Part shown: piece after piece, positions 38,334 to 48,144 of the stretch
Layout: every line of letters begins with the position of its first letter
How positions within the stretch are numbered: position 1 is the first letter of the stretch
Assembly: GCA_017449765.1 (NCBI GenBank)
Contig: JAFTFE010000130.1
Coordinates: 31,723 to 95,722, forward strand
Origin: Lachnospiraceae bacterium
Lineage (GTDB): Bacteria; Bacillota; Clostridia; Lachnospirales; Lachnospiraceae
DNA length: 64,000 nucleotides
Direction: 5' to 3'
Made by a program: the position numbers and the translations under genes
Notes under the pieces: model-generated
Databases searched by the model: none
Told to the model about the DNA's origin: nothing
The model's input: the letters and a program-made list of their open reading frames with translations, nothing else

Positions 38334-39770
38334 TTAGTATGCTTTTCCGAAGTATACCATCTTCTTAGCAGGCTTACCACAGTGGACACATACATTCGAA
38401 AGTGTTTCCTGTTCAAAAGGCATACATCTTGTCGTTGCTCCTGTTTCATCCTTGATAGCAGTTTCACAGGCTTCGTCACCACACCACATAGCCTTGATAA
38501 ATCCCGGCTTATGCTCGAGTATATCTGTGAACTCTTCCCAGCTTGTGGCTGTATAGGTATGTGAATCCCTGTGAGCCTTGGCACGCTCAAACATATCCTT
38601 TTGCATAGCATCAAGCATCTCGCCAATTTTATCTGATAACTCTTCAAATGGTACAATTACTTTTTCTCTTGTATCTCTTCTTACAACTACAGCCTGTCCT
38701 GCTTCTATATCCTTAGGACCTACCTCAACACGAAGAGGTATACCACGCATTTCCTGCTCGGCGAATTTAAAGCCCGGATTCTTATCTGAAGCATCAACCT
38801 TAACTCTGAAGCTTTCGGCAAGAGTCTTTCTTAATTCTTCCGCCTTATCAAGTACACCTTCCTTCTTCTGCATGATAGGAACTATCATTACCTGAGTCGG
38901 TGCAACCTTTGGTGTAAGCACAAGTCCGCTGTCATCACCGTGTACCATGATAAGGGCTCCGATGACTCTTGTGGTCATACCCCAGGAAGTCTGGTGTACG
39001 TACTGAAGTTTGTTATCCTTATCCGTATATTGAATTTCAAATGCTCTTGCAAAGCCGTCACCAAAATTGTGGCTGGTTCCGGATTGAAGTGCCTTTCCGT
39101 CATGCATAAGTGCCTCAACAGTATAGGTTGCCTCAGCACCGGCAAATTTTTCCTTATCGGTTTTCTTACCCTTTATAACAGGTATTGCAAGATAGTCTTC
39201 AAGAAAATCCGCATATACATTTAACATCTGAACCGTTCTTTCTTCAGCCTCCTCGGCAGTGGCATGCGCAGTATGACCTTCCTGCCACAGAAACTCTCTT
39301 GAGCGAAGAAACGGTCTCGTCTCCTTCTCCCATCTTACAACCGAGCACCACTGGTTATATACCTTTGGTAAATCTCTGTAAGATTCCACATCCTTTTTAT
39401 AAAAATCACAGAACAGGGTTTCCGATGTAGGTCTCACACAAAGCTTTTCCTGAAGTGGATTGGAGCCTCCTAATGTTACCCAGGCTGCCTCAGGAGCAAA
39501 ACCTTCTACATGATCCTTTTCCTTCTGAAGAAGACTCTCAGGAATAAACATAGGAAGATAAACATTCTCAACTCCTGTTTCTTTAAATCTTGCATCAAGC
39601 TCATTTTTGATTCTCTCCCAAATTGCAAAGCCTGCAGGCTTAATAACCATACAGCCCTTTACACTTGTATAATCAATAAGCTCAGCCTTAAGCACTACAT
39701 CTGTGTACCACTGTGCAAAATCCTCCTCCATGGAAGTTATCTGTTCTACTAATTTTTTGTCCTTAGCCAT
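38334..39770 (-). CDS. proS: Prolyl-tRNA synthetase, archaeal/eukaryote-like short type
   Basis: 478 residues with no inserted editing domain. Class II motifs are visible: [25 protein letters not shown], motif 2 [24 protein letters not shown] near residue 140, and the later [11 protein letters not shown]. The anticodon domain (about 285 onward) holds [12 protein letters not shown], and a C-terminal zinc-like cluster is visible in MWCGDEACE with a later VCVHCGKP. It charges tRNA-Pro. Because the editing domain is absent, the stand-alone ProX-like deacylase at 53567-54112 probably clears misacylated tRNA-Pro. GAGGAG precedes the ATG; no T-box leader is seen. Confidence 0.95.
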   Translation of the reverse strand: MAKDKKLVEQITSMEEDFAQWYTDVVLKAELIDYTSVKGCMVIKPAGFAIWERIKNELDARFKETGVENVYLPMFIPESLLQKEKDHVEGFAPEAAWVTLGGSNPLQEKLCVRPTSETLFCDFYKKDVESYRDLPKVYNQWCSVVRWEKETRPFLRSREFLWQEGHTAHATAEEAEERTVQMLNVYADFLEDYLAIPVIKGKKTDKEKFAGAEATYTVEALMHDGKALQSGTSHNFGDGFARAFEIQYTDKDNKLQYVHQTSWGMTTRVIGALIMVHGDDSGLVLTPKVAPTQVMIVPIMQKKEGVLDKAEELRKTLAESFRVKVDASDKNPGFKFAEQEMRGIPLRVEVGPKDIEAGQAVVVRRDTREKVIVPFEELSDKIGEMLDAMQKDMFERAKAHRDSHTYTATSWEEFTDILEHKPGFIKAMWCGDEACETAIKDETGATTRCMPFEQETLSNVCVHCGKPAKKMVYFGKAY

Positions 39771-39827
39771 CTTATATCTCCTCGTTTTTTCTTTATTTCT
39801 TTTAATCGGTCTCGTGCATTTTCAAGA

Positions 39828-40529
39828 TTAGAACTCATCCATTTCTATCACATCAAATGCCTTTCCGTAAGGTTCCTTTTTAAATACCATGCGTTCACCC
39901 GTTACGGGATGGACAAGCTCTACACGTGATGAAAATAAAGCAATCTGCTTAATTTTATTTTTAGACCTTTTGAACTTAGGATTGTACTTTATATCTCCCC
40001 AGATACCACAGCCTATATTAGCCATCTGAACTCTTATCTGATGATGTCTTCCGGTCTTTAGTTCTATTAGCACATAACTAATTATACCCTCATCAGTCTC
40101 AAATTCATCCAGTAGTTCATAAGTTAGCCGTGCTTCCTTAGCACCTTCTGTTCCCTTTTTGCATATCCTGGACATATTAGTTTTGGGATCTTTCACCATA
40201 TAATCCAAAAGCTCGCCATAATCATCAGGAAGTTCTCCGGTAAGTACAGCCTGGTAATATTTTATCATTGTACCATCCGTAACCTGATTTGAAAGCTTAG
40301 CAGCAGCTTCCTTGGTTTTCGCAAACACCATTACTCCGCCAACAGGTCTGTCAAGTCTGTGCAAGAGTGATAAATATGGTTCATTATTAGAATCAGAGTT
40401 CTCAAATATATAGTTTTTAACTAAAGTAACCATATCCTCATCATTTGATTTATCACTCTGAGATGGTACCCCGGGGGGTTTTACACAGGCTATCATATGG
40501 TCATCTTCATATAAAATCTCCAACTTCAT
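39828..40529 (-). CDS. RluA-family RNA pseudouridine synthase
   Basis: 233 residues if started at the ATG at 40529; an ATG at 40547 is possible but has no ribosome site, while GAGGA lies 11 bp before 40529. The catalytic motif LLHRLDRPVGGVMVFAKT is near residue 57 with the nucleophilic Asp in RLDR. LKTGRHHQIRVQMA follows near 165. There is no N-terminal S4 domain. It isomerises uridine in rRNA or tRNA; the site is not predictable. Confidence 0.92.
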   Translation of the reverse strand: MKLEILYEDDHMIACVKPPGVPSQSDKSNDEDMVTLVKNYIFENSDSNNEPYLSLLHRLDRPVGGVMVFAKTKEAAAKLSNQVTDGTMIKYYQAVLTGELPDDYGELLDYMVKDPKTNMSRICKKGTEGAKEARLTYELLDEFETDEGIISYVLIELKTGRHHQIRVQMANIGCGIWGDIKYNPKFKRSKNKIKQIALFSSRVELVHPVTGERMVFKKEPYGKAFDVIEMDEF

Positions 40530-40576
40530 TTTATTGTCATTCCTCATTTTCGGATTTTTAACCTTGTCAACCTTTA

Positions 40577-41530
40577 TTATGCTCTCGTTTCTTTAAAAAT
40601 ATGGTCTTCAAGGTCAAGTAAAAATACATAGTAAACCATTCCGTAATTAATATCATGAACAAGATGTCCATAATCATCTACAGTTTTTATCTCTCCGTCT
40701 TTGCATATTATTCTGTATCTGACGTAATCCATTCTGTTTACATTTTGAGGCGTATTAAATTGTTGTTCATAAATTTCCTTCTCAGCCCGTTCCAAATCAT
40801 CGGGATGAATCATTCCTTTAAAACTATTGCCTACATGATTTCTGAATTCGTCAATATTCCTGCAGTTGTACATTTTTACCAACGAATCTCCAACATATAA
40901 TATCTGCTCGTCTCCTGACGCTTCATATACGAAAAATCCACCCGGAAGACCCCTGGAGAATTCATCAAGATCAAACATAAACTGCTCTCTAACCGGCATA
41001 GCCATGTTCTTCTTATAAAAACAACATCTTGCTTTACCATCATATTTTGCCTTATATAATGCATCATCCGCACGTTTCATCAGTTCGTCAAAATCCCTGC
41101 CGTCATCAGGGTAAATCGATACTCCAATCGAAAAAGTAAAAGCAACCTTTCTGCCACCTATTACGCTTGCCTTATTACACAGGGTAATAAATTCATCCAA
41201 TTTTATCTTCAGACGTTCCACATCAACATCCCTGTAAAATACCACAAACTCATCTCCACCAAGTCTGAATATTATTCCTTTGCCGGAAAACTGTCTGTTA
41301 ATCTCCTGTGCACTGCTTATAATAACATTGTCACCGCACTGATGCCCGAATGTATCATTAATTTTCTTAAAATTATCTCCGTCAAAGATTATAAATGCGC
41401 ATTTTGTATCAGGATTCTCTTCTATATATTCCGTTATTTTTGTAATACCACCCCTTCTGTTAAGAAGTCCTGTCATATAATCTTCCTGAGATATTTTTTT
41501 TAACTCCTCTAAATCCTTTAACTCCTCCAT
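40577..41530 (-). CDS. GGDEF diguanylate cyclase with C-terminal PAS domain
   Basis: 317 residues from the ATG at 41530 (GGGGGG upstream). The GGDEF domain comes first (about 15-175): DYMTGLLNRRG, FDGDNFKKINDTFGHQCGD and the intact active-site loop RLGGDEFVVFYR. A PAS domain follows (about 195-310: GDSLVKMYNCRNIDEFRNHVG, IHPDDLERAEKEI). The domain order is reversed from the usual PAS-GGDEF. No RxxD inhibitory site is seen before the loop. No membrane segment. It is expected to make cyclic di-GMP in the cytoplasm. Confidence 0.9.
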   Translation of the reverse strand: MEELKDLEELKKISQEDYMTGLLNRRGGITKITEYIEENPDTKCAFIIFDGDNFKKINDTFGHQCGDNVIISSAQEINRQFSGKGIIFRLGGDEFVVFYRDVDVERLKIKLDEFITLCNKASVIGGRKVAFTFSIGVSIYPDDGRDFDELMKRADDALYKAKYDGKARCCFYKKNMAMPVREQFMFDLDEFSRGLPGGFFVYEASGDEQILYVGDSLVKMYNCRNIDEFRNHVGNSFKGMIHPDDLERAEKEIYEQQFNTPQNVNRMDYVRYRIICKDGEIKTVDDYGHLVHDINYGMVYYVFLLDLEDHIFKETRA

Positions 41531-41557
41531 AAAGATTCCCCCCATCGTAATAAAACA

Positions 41558-42442
41558 CTAATCTTTTTTCAAAGTAAATTTACTGCTTCCGGTGTCAGAT
41601 TTATTACTGACTTCTGAATTGTCATCCTGTGTATCCGGGTTCTGTGTACCTGAACCGTTGTAATATGTGTTACTTGGCTTATTATTGGTATACACGCTTT
41701 TGGTTTGAGTATTCTGTTCATCTGAATACTGATTATTCACCTGTGTCCTCGGATCATAAATATAAGGTCCTGAATTTTGCACATTAGGATTAATCATAGA
41801 TATATCATCATATGTGCTGTCATATCCTCCTGTTCCGCTTTTACTCATTCCTTTTTGTCCGTCATAGAAAGCATAGCCTGTAGTAAGAAGCATCGCAAGA
41901 CCGAATATTATAGATATAATATTTCCTGCCAGTATTCCACCCGCATTTAGTTGATAATCTCCATCCAGTTTTTTTGCCAGATATCCGACAAGAAAATAAC
42001 CAACGATTTGTACCACACCATATAATACTCCCGGTATATACCATTCCTTTTCTATACTGATATTATCATCAGCTTTTTCCGCTATCTTAGTAAGCATCCA
42101 GTACTGAGCAATGACAAGCCCGAGCATTATAATCATAGCTATAATAAAAAATCCAAAGCCAAACATTGCACTTACAAAAATCAACATAAGTAATCCGGTT
42201 ATAGAAAGACCTCCTACTACTGATATGTAAATACTTAATGCTTTTATACCGATATAAAATCTGCTTATCTCTCCTGAGAACATACCAATCGCGCATAATA
42301 TATAACACACCGCAATTCCAATTACTGCAATTGTACTTATCAGTGTCTGTTCACCTGAAAAAATACCAACAATCGAAAGAACTGCCTGAATAGTCCAAAA
42401 CACTCCGGCAATATTATACCATACCGTCTTGATTTCTCTCAT
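41558..42442 (-). CDS. Membrane protein with disordered Asn/Ser/Thr-rich tail, unknown function
   Basis: 294 residues from the ATG at 42442 (GGGGG upstream). Six or so hydrophobic helices span residues 10-210. The last 85 residues are polar low-complexity sequence with a tyrosine-rich patch (GGYDSTYDD, YIYDPRTQ) and probably cytoplasmic. No family recognised. It precedes the GGDEF gene by 27 bp and may be co-transcribed with it. Confidence 0.75.
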   Translation of the reverse strand: MREIKTVWYNIAGVFWTIQAVLSIVGIFSGEQTLISTIAVIGIAVCYILCAIGMFSGEISRFYIGIKALSIYISVVGGLSITGLLMLIFVSAMFGFGFFIIAMIIMLGLVIAQYWMLTKIAEKADDNISIEKEWYIPGVLYGVVQIVGYFLVGYLAKKLDGDYQLNAGGILAGNIISIIFGLAMLLTTGYAFYDGQKGMSKSGTGGYDSTYDDISMINPNVQNSGPYIYDPRTQVNNQYSDEQNTQTKSVYTNNKPSNTYYNGSGTQNPDTQDDNSEVSNKSDTGSSKFTLKKD

Positions 42443-42530
42443 TATCAAACCCCCATTTTCACAAATAATTATTATATTATTATAACCCTTATCTACATTA
42501 AGTTGCAAGACCTAACTTGGAGTAGATTTT

Positions 42531-42642
42531 ATGCCTACCTCGCCTTCCGGCTCGGTAGACGGCTTTCGCTCTTCCTTCCGCCTCGCATTTAGCCATGCCT
42601 ACCTCACCTTCGCTTCGCTTCGGCTCGGTAGACGGCTTTCGC
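42531..42642. repeat. Two GC-rich direct repeats, each with an internal hairpin
   Basis: ATGCCTACCTC...GGCTCGGTAGACGGCTTTCGC occurs at 42531-42569 and again, 10 bp longer, at 42594-42642. In each copy CTACC can pair with GGTAG, giving a REP-like stem. The sequence is much richer in G+C than its surroundings. No gene lies in 42443-42723. Confidence 0.65.
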
Positions 42643-42647
42643 CGTAT

Positions 42648-42710
42648 AAAAAAGAAAAGGAATGCAAATTTATATGTGCAAGCACATAATTTGCATTCCT
42701 TTTCTTTTTT
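42648..42710 (-). terminator. Long terminator hairpin after the FtsX-type permease gene
   Basis: AAAAAAGAAAAGGAATGCAA at 42648-42667 pairs with its complement at 42691-42710 and the inner TATGTGC/GCACATA continue the stem, about 29 bp in all with an AA loop. T-runs on both sides allow termination in either direction. Confidence 0.85.
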
Positions 42711-42723
42711 GCATGGCTCAATG

Positions 42724-45021
42724 CTACTCTACGTTTTTTAAAGCGGTATCCATCGGAACCCTTTTGATTCGTCTGACATCAAACAGCATTACTATGATAT
42801 ATGATACGAAAATGAAAATAATTTCCTTAGCAATGCCTATAGGGCTTGTATAAAATGCGAACCATCCTCCAAGCTTCATAAGGATTGCCTTCCACGCCTC
42901 ATTGATAATTATATAGCCTAAAAATGCCGCTATTATCTCTGATATTATGACCATAACAGTTGTAGGCAGTATATAAAGTGAGCTTATTTCATTTGTGTTA
43001 TAGCCCAGTATCTTAACCATGGAAATTGAATTCTCATTTTTCTCGATAATAATCTTCGTAAGCAGATATATCAGTATTGCCGAGAGGATAATACAAAGGT
43101 ACTGGAAGTACTTCATATAATCACCCATAGAATGATCGAGCTGGTCGGCAATCTTGATAATATCCTTTTCGGTTATCTCCTTGATGATATAATTTTCATC
43201 TATATCATCAATTTTATTATCGGAAATGTAAGCGTTAAAGAAGCCCTCTTCCATATCAAAAACTTTAGTATAATTTTCATTTGGCATAAAGATTGCTATA
43301 CCGCCCTCATAATCATAGATACCGATTACCTTAAATTCATATGTTTTATTCTCGTACTTTTCATCAATCTTAATCGTATCTCCAACATCAACCTTGTATT
43401 TACCGTTAAAGGCTGATGATACATATATTTCATTTTCGGCAAAATCATCATTTATTTTGATGTACTGACTATCATCACTGATGCCGTATACGGCTACTGT
43501 CTCGTCTATTATGTCACCGTATCTGACAAGTTCCTTCATATTAATTTTTTCCGCGCCTTCAATATCGGTAGTTATCTCGTTGCCCATAGCGTCCACATTA
43601 GACTTGAGCATAACCTGATATTTTGAAAACATCATATCCGTAACATGGTCCTGATAATAACCAAGCGTTTCGGGCATACCGACTGCCATACTCATCATCA
43701 TCATAACAAATGTTATTCCAAGAAAAAGCACAAGATAATTAGGCAGGTTCTGAAGGAGTATTCTTGTTCTGAAGCGTGATAAGAATTTCCATCTCGGAAG
43801 CCTCATAGCCTTCTTACGCTTTATTTTCTTAAGGTCACGTCTTATAAACTTAAGCGGTGAAAGTCTTAATTTGTATGTTATTACAACAAGGTTGATAACA
43901 AACATTATTATAAGAGGTATAACCGTTGTATTGATAAATGCAGTCGAGCTCCAAACCGTCTCATATGTAGGGAGACTGTAACTGTTGTAGTACATCATAA
44001 CGACTACCTTCTTAAACACTGTATATCCCAAAAGATTTCCAAGCAGAGCAGCTATAAGTGTTACCAAAACCGGTGAAGTCATATAGTGACGTATAAGCTC
44101 ACCTCTGGTGTAACCGGATGCACGAAGTGTACCGATAACCGCTGCCTCCTTGGTTATGGTGTTGTTAATAGTTATAGCAAATATAAATGCGAGAACCACG
44201 ATAAGAATATCAAGTAAAACTCCGCCCATAGCCATATCCGAACCCATATCGGTGGTTGCAAATATGATGGCCTGATTTAAATATGCCGGTACAAATTCTT
44301 CAACAGGATTACCGTACATATATGATGCGGTGACGACCTCCTCCATGAAGTCATCCCCCTTTTTCTTGCTTTCTATATCATCCTCAGGCTTATCTGCATA
44401 AAACCATGCATAGCGATAGTGAAGCTTGCCTGCTACACGTTCGAAACCTTCATCAGTGACAAGTCCCACATTAAAGGTTATAGCATCAAACATTGTGTCG
44501 GATGCACTTTTGTAAAGAGTACTGTAATTCGGAAGCGCTATGAGACCTGTTACCTCAAAGTCCTTTCCGCCTACTTTTATTGTATCACCCACCTTGATTT
44601 TTTGGTTATCGGCATGCATTCGGTCTATAACTATCTCATTATCATTTTCCGGAAGTCTTCCCTTCATTACACAAGGAAGATCAAACTTATCCTGTAGCTT
44701 GTAGATTCTGATTTCGATCTCATCATCATTGTCTTCTAACTCTTCATCTACAACCTTACAGAAATTTTCGTATATGGTTATATCATCTGATTCAAGTTCT
44801 TCTAAAAGCTCATCCGATGCCTCATCTGAAAACTGCAGATAACCATCCTCACGAACATACTTTTCAACGCTTTCATCTGCTGCCTTCATCATACTCTTAT
44901 TAGCAACATACATACCCGATATAAAGCCTATAACAAGAGTGAGGAATAAAAATATCACAAGGTATTTACGCCATTCTCCCTTAAGCTCTCTGGGTATTCT
45001 TTTCTTTAACGGACTCTTCAT
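42724..45021 (-). CDS. FtsX/MacB-like ABC transporter permease
   Basis: 765 residues from the ATG at 45021 (AGGAGG upstream). One N-terminal helix is followed by a large external domain (about 45-265), then three helices and a basic cytoplasmic loop (KKIKRKKAMRLPRWKFLSR). A second helix with an external domain (about 465-635) and three more helices follow. The duplicated FtsX layout (SYMYGNPVEEF region, then ITKEAAVIGTLRASGYTRGEL coupling helix) is typical of permeases paired with LolD-like ATPases. Such pairs often export or give resistance to peptides, or act mechanically. It follows the ATPase gene by 11 bp. Confidence 0.9.
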   Translation of the reverse strand: MKSPLKKRIPRELKGEWRKYLVIFLFLTLVIGFISGMYVANKSMMKAADESVEKYVREDGYLQFSDEASDELLEELESDDITIYENFCKVVDEELEDNDDEIEIRIYKLQDKFDLPCVMKGRLPENDNEIVIDRMHADNQKIKVGDTIKVGGKDFEVTGLIALPNYSTLYKSASDTMFDAITFNVGLVTDEGFERVAGKLHYRYAWFYADKPEDDIESKKKGDDFMEEVVTASYMYGNPVEEFVPAYLNQAIIFATTDMGSDMAMGGVLLDILIVVLAFIFAITINNTITKEAAVIGTLRASGYTRGELIRHYMTSPVLVTLIAALLGNLLGYTVFKKVVVMMYYNSYSLPTYETVWSSTAFINTTVIPLIIMFVINLVVITYKLRLSPLKFIRRDLKKIKRKKAMRLPRWKFLSRFRTRILLQNLPNYLVLFLGITFVMMMMSMAVGMPETLGYYQDHVTDMMFSKYQVMLKSNVDAMGNEITTDIEGAEKINMKELVRYGDIIDETVAVYGISDDSQYIKINDDFAENEIYVSSAFNGKYKVDVGDTIKIDEKYENKTYEFKVIGIYDYEGGIAIFMPNENYTKVFDMEEGFFNAYISDNKIDDIDENYIIKEITEKDIIKIADQLDHSMGDYMKYFQYLCIILSAILIYLLTKIIIEKNENSISMVKILGYNTNEISSLYILPTTVMVIISEIIAAFLGYIIINEAWKAILMKLGGWFAFYTSPIGIAKEIIFIFVSYIIVMLFDVRRIKRVPMDTALKNVE

Positions 45022-45032
45022 AACGACACCTC

Positions 45033-45749
45033 CTACCATTCAAGATCTACGGCAGAAATCTTATTATCGTTTATGTCATTGTGTCTTACAACTCCGTCAC
45101 GAAGCTTTACAATATGGTCAGCCATATTTTTAATTGCCTCATTATGAGTAACCATTATAATTGTATTTCCGTACTTTTGATTTACATCCTCGATAAGCTT
45201 AAGAATCTCCTTTGAGGTCTTATAATCAAGTGCACCTGTAGGCTCATCGCAGAGAAGAATATCCGGATTTTTAACTATTGCACGACCTATAGAGGTTCTT
45301 TGTTGCTGACCACCCGAAAGCTGATTAGGAAGCTTGTAACGATGTTCGAAAAGTCCAAGAGTTTCAAGCAGTTCATCTATATCGAGCGGATTATCGGAAA
45401 GGTATGCACCTACCTCTATATTTTCCTTTACATTTAAATTAGGTATGAGATTATACATCTGAAATACGTATCCAAGATGCTTACGGCGATAAAGCGTAAC
45501 TGCTTTTTCATCCATATCTTTAAGCTTGTCACCATTTATAGATATGTAACCATCATCAGGCTGGTCGATACCGCCTATGATATTTAAAAGTGTAGATTTA
45601 CCTGAACCTGAAGGGCCAAGCAAAACACAGAACTCTCCCTTTGCAACTGAAAATGAAAAGCCCTTCAACACCTCCTGTCTGGTGTCACCTTCACCAAAAC
45701 CTTTCTTTAAATCAACTATTTCCAAAAATTTCCTCTCAATTTCTGACAT
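45033..45749 (-). CDS. LolD/SalX-type ABC transporter ATPase
   Basis: 238 residues, complete ABC domain: Walker A LLGPSGSGKSTLLN near residue 45, Q-loop YVFQMYNLIP, signature QLSGGQQQRTSIGRAIV, Walker B ILLCDEPTGALD and switch His in IMVTHNEA. It energises the FtsX-type permease encoded next. GGAGG lies 5 bp before the ATG. The promoter upstream overlaps a short dyad, suggesting induction by a repressor or stress signal. Confidence 0.95.
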   Translation of the reverse strand: MSEIERKFLEIVDLKKGFGEGDTRQEVLKGFSFSVAKGEFCVLLGPSGSGKSTLLNIIGGIDQPDDGYISINGDKLKDMDEKAVTLYRRKHLGYVFQMYNLIPNLNVKENIEVGAYLSDNPLDIDELLETLGLFEHRYKLPNQLSGGQQQRTSIGRAIVKNPDILLCDEPTGALDYKTSKEILKLIEDVNQKYGNTIIMVTHNEAIKNMADHIVKLRDGVVRHNDINDNKISAVDLEW

Positions 45750-45845
45750 AATGTCCTCCCTATCGTAATATAAAAAAAAATTAAAAATTACCTGAAACTT
45801 ATTTCAACATATGAGCAATTATTCATATGTATCTTTACAACAGTT

Positions 45846-45874
45846 AGGTTAGCACAACTAAACTTATATGTCAA
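45846..45874 (-). promoter_or_regulatory. Promoter with weak -10 box and dyad before the ABC operon
   Basis: TTGACA (45874-45869) and TAACCT (45851-45846) are 17 bp apart on the minus strand. The imperfect dyad GTTTAG-N5-CTAACC spans the spacer and -10 box, a layout common for repressed promoters. The -10 match is poor. Confidence 0.45.
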
Positions 45875-45890
45875 CTGTTTTTGTGATAAA

Positions 45891-45938
45891 TTAAAAAAGA
45901 CAGTTATCGCAACATAACAATCGTTGCAACAACTGTCT
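45891..45938 (-). terminator. Terminator of the Nudix gene
   Basis: AGACAGTT (45898-45905) pairs with AACTGTCT (45931-45938), with inner CGCAAC/GTTGCA pairing. Read on the minus strand it ends in TTTTTTAATTT. Confidence 0.88.
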
Positions 45939-45952
45939 GATTTTCAACAGTA

Positions 45953-46558
45953 TTACAATCCGTTCTTATTAAGCAGATATGCCATAACATGAACAGGCTG
46001 AATAAAATCTCCTGATTTAATTTTATCTTGAATTTCTTCTTCCGATAATTTTATGACATTTAAAAATTCTGTATCGTCAAGACTTTGTCCACTTACTTTC
46101 TCACAGTCATAGGCTCTGAATATATGTGCATAATTATCCGCAATACTCGGATTTGAAGGTATGGTTATGATATGCTCCCAATTCTTTGATACATGTCCTG
46201 TCTCTTCTTTCAACTCTCGTTTTGCGGTCTCGAGAGCATCCTCTTTTTTCATTTCAGGTTCTAAGTCAGAGGTGTAGTCAATATCACCACAGGTCTCTAC
46301 TCCGCCGGCAGTAAATTCCGTAGTGCATTTACCTATACCATGTCTAAACTGCCTTACACACAGGTACTTTCCATCCTTATCAGTAGCAACTATAACCACA
46401 TAATCCCTTCTACTGTAACTATAATACGGTTCAAACTCCGAACCATCAGGCATACGATATCTTACACGTCTGAAATCAATCCATTTATCACGAACTATGT
46501 GTTCTGTATTTACTTTATGCCATATCAGATTTTCATCAGAATTCTTATTATCCGACAT
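45953..46558 (-). CDS. Nudix hydrolase (ADP-ribose pyrophosphatase-like) with long insertion
   Basis: 201 residues. The second half of the Nudix box is intact (AKRELKEETGH near residue 125), and the general fold matches ADP-ribose pyrophosphatases (YVVIVATDKDGKYLCVRQFRHG, then EFTAGGVE). An unusual acidic insertion of about 25 residues (CGDIDYTSDLEPEMKKED) lies between the GG and the helix. The likely role is hydrolysis of ADP-ribose or another nucleotide diphosphate compound. GGAGG precedes the ATG. It is co-directional with DegV, 54 bp downstream of it. Confidence 0.88.
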   Translation of the reverse strand: MSDNKNSDENLIWHKVNTEHIVRDKWIDFRRVRYRMPDGSEFEPYYSYSRRDYVVIVATDKDGKYLCVRQFRHGIGKCTTEFTAGGVETCGDIDYTSDLEPEMKKEDALETAKRELKEETGHVSKNWEHIITIPSNPSIADNYAHIFRAYDCEKVSGQSLDDTEFLNVIKLSEEEIQDKIKSGDFIQPVHVMAYLLNKNGL

Positions 46559-46611
46559 GTTATTCCTCCATAGTTTATAAAAAATAATAATTCATATCCA
46601 TCATTAATAAA

Positions 46612-47499
46612 TCAATCTACTCTCTTGTCACCCCAGAAAAATAATGCTATGGTTCCCGGACCTGTGTGACTTCCAATTGTTGCTCCAATCGGATATATTC
46701 TGACTTTTCCATTCAACTTAGGAAATGTTTCCTGAATCATTTCAGCTAATTTTTGCGCCTCATCGAAAAAAGCAGACTGGCTGATAAAGCATCTGCCGTC
46801 ATAGTCAAGGCCATCCCTGGCATGTTCCTTCATCATCTCAAGTGTACGCTGCATAACTTTTTTCTTACCACGAATCTTCTCCCTCGGAGTAAGTCTTCCC
46901 TCATAGTCCACATTTAACAGCGGGCAAATATTCAGCACATTTCCGATAGTTCCGGCAGTCTTTGATATCCTGCCTCCCTTTATATAAAAAGACAGATCTG
47001 TCGAATAAAACCAATGATGAAGATTTAACTTATGCTCTTCTGTCCATTCATATAATTCATCAATATTCAATCCTTCATCCCGCTTATCGGCTACACCGTC
47101 AACCAAAAGTCCGTAACCGCTGGATGCAGCAAGTGAATCTACCACATAGAGTTTCCTGTCCGGATATTTTTCCAACAGGCTATCCCTTGCTATACAAGCT
47201 GAATTATACGTACCTGATATTCCGCTTGACAAAGTAAGGTGTATTATATCTTTTCCGGTTTTCAATATATCTTCGAAGAAAGTCTCATATTCTCCTACAG
47301 CAACCTGTGAGGTTTTTGTATCCGCGCCATTTTGCATTTTCTCAAAAAGTTCATCCGATGAAATAGTTTTACCCATATCATCAAGATATTCCACACCATC
47401 CAAAGTGTAATGAAAGTTTACATACTTTATATCTCTTTGTTCCATATAATTATTAGATAAATCCGCAGGTGATGAACATGTTAAACAATAGTCTCTCAT
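46612..47499 (-). CDS. DegV family protein (fatty-acid-binding type)
   Basis: 295 residues with the family pattern: DYCLTCSSPADLS at the N-terminus, KTSQVAVGEYETFF near residue 62, LTLSSGISGTYNSA near 90, YVVDSLAASSGYG near 120 and the C-terminal IGATIGSHTGPGTIALFFWG. DegV proteins bind a long-chain fatty acid; related FakB proteins present it to the kinase FakA. No fakA is in the window. AAAGGA precedes the ATG. Confidence 0.92.
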   Translation of the reverse strand: MRDYCLTCSSPADLSNNYMEQRDIKYVNFHYTLDGVEYLDDMGKTISSDELFEKMQNGADTKTSQVAVGEYETFFEDILKTGKDIIHLTLSSGISGTYNSACIARDSLLEKYPDRKLYVVDSLAASSGYGLLVDGVADKRDEGLNIDELYEWTEEHKLNLHHWFYSTDLSFYIKGGRISKTAGTIGNVLNICPLLNVDYEGRLTPREKIRGKKKVMQRTLEMMKEHARDGLDYDGRCFISQSAFFDEAQKLAEMIQETFPKLNGKVRIYPIGATIGSHTGPGTIALFFWGDKRVD

Positions 47500-47629
47500 A
47501 GTATTAATCCTTTCATTTTTTATCGCTCATTATATCACTGAAAAAAAAATTTGTAAAATGTAAGTTATATTTATATAATTCTATAAAAAAGCTCGCCATA
47601 CAAGAATTTTACATGAATAAAGCCTACAA

Positions 47630-48114
47630 TCATTTTAAATCATCAAGTATAACACCCCAGGCATTTACAAGCTTTTCTATACTCCAAGCTGCATTGGCAG
47701 GACTTGTTGAAGGAAGGCAGACACAATCTCTTCCCGTAAGCTCCTCAGTATATTTTTTATACATTTTCTCTGCTGTCTTACCATTTACATATATGCGTTT
47801 TATATCACCGGTATTCAAAATAGGTCTTAAATCATTCGCAGTTACATTTTTTATACTTGAGTCTGACGAGCCGACTATATCACAGGAAGCAATCACGTCC
47901 CATGCAGCTATGTGATGTCTTAATAAAATTTTTTTCTCTCTTCTACCGTCATAGGAATATCTTCTTTAAATAAATAAGCCAAAACTTTCCAATAGCGGTT
48001 CTGTGGATGACCGTAGAAGAACATCATCTCCCTCGATTTCACAGACGGAAAACTGCCAAGTATCAGTATCTTTGAATTCTCATCATATAACGGCGGTATA
48101 GGATGTACTATCAT
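47630..48114 (-). pseudogene. DNA-deoxyinosine/uracil glycosylase broken by a one-base frameshift
   Basis: The first piece (48114-47920) reads MIVHPIPPLYDENSKILILGSFPS and FFYGHPQNRYWKVL, typical of small uracil/hypoxanthine-DNA glycosylases, and stops after EERKKFY. The second frame continues LLRHHIAAWDVIASCDIVGSSDSS and ends CLPSTSPANAAWSIEKL..., with the catalytic-loop SPANA. Adding one A to the A7 run at 47929-47935 (minus strand) restores one protein of about 161 residues, the normal size. AGGAGG is intact. It may be a true inactivation or a homopolymer sequencing error. Confidence 0.82.
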
Positions 48115-48144
48115 AATTCCTCCTGATTGAAACCATTTATCCGG

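Noticed and set aside
39771-39827. T-box leader for proS
   Set aside because: The gap before proS is under 60 bp and has no T-box sequence or terminator/antiterminator pair.
42531-42642. CRISPR-like repeat
   Set aside because: Only two imperfect copies of unequal length, no spacer regularity and no cas genes in the window.
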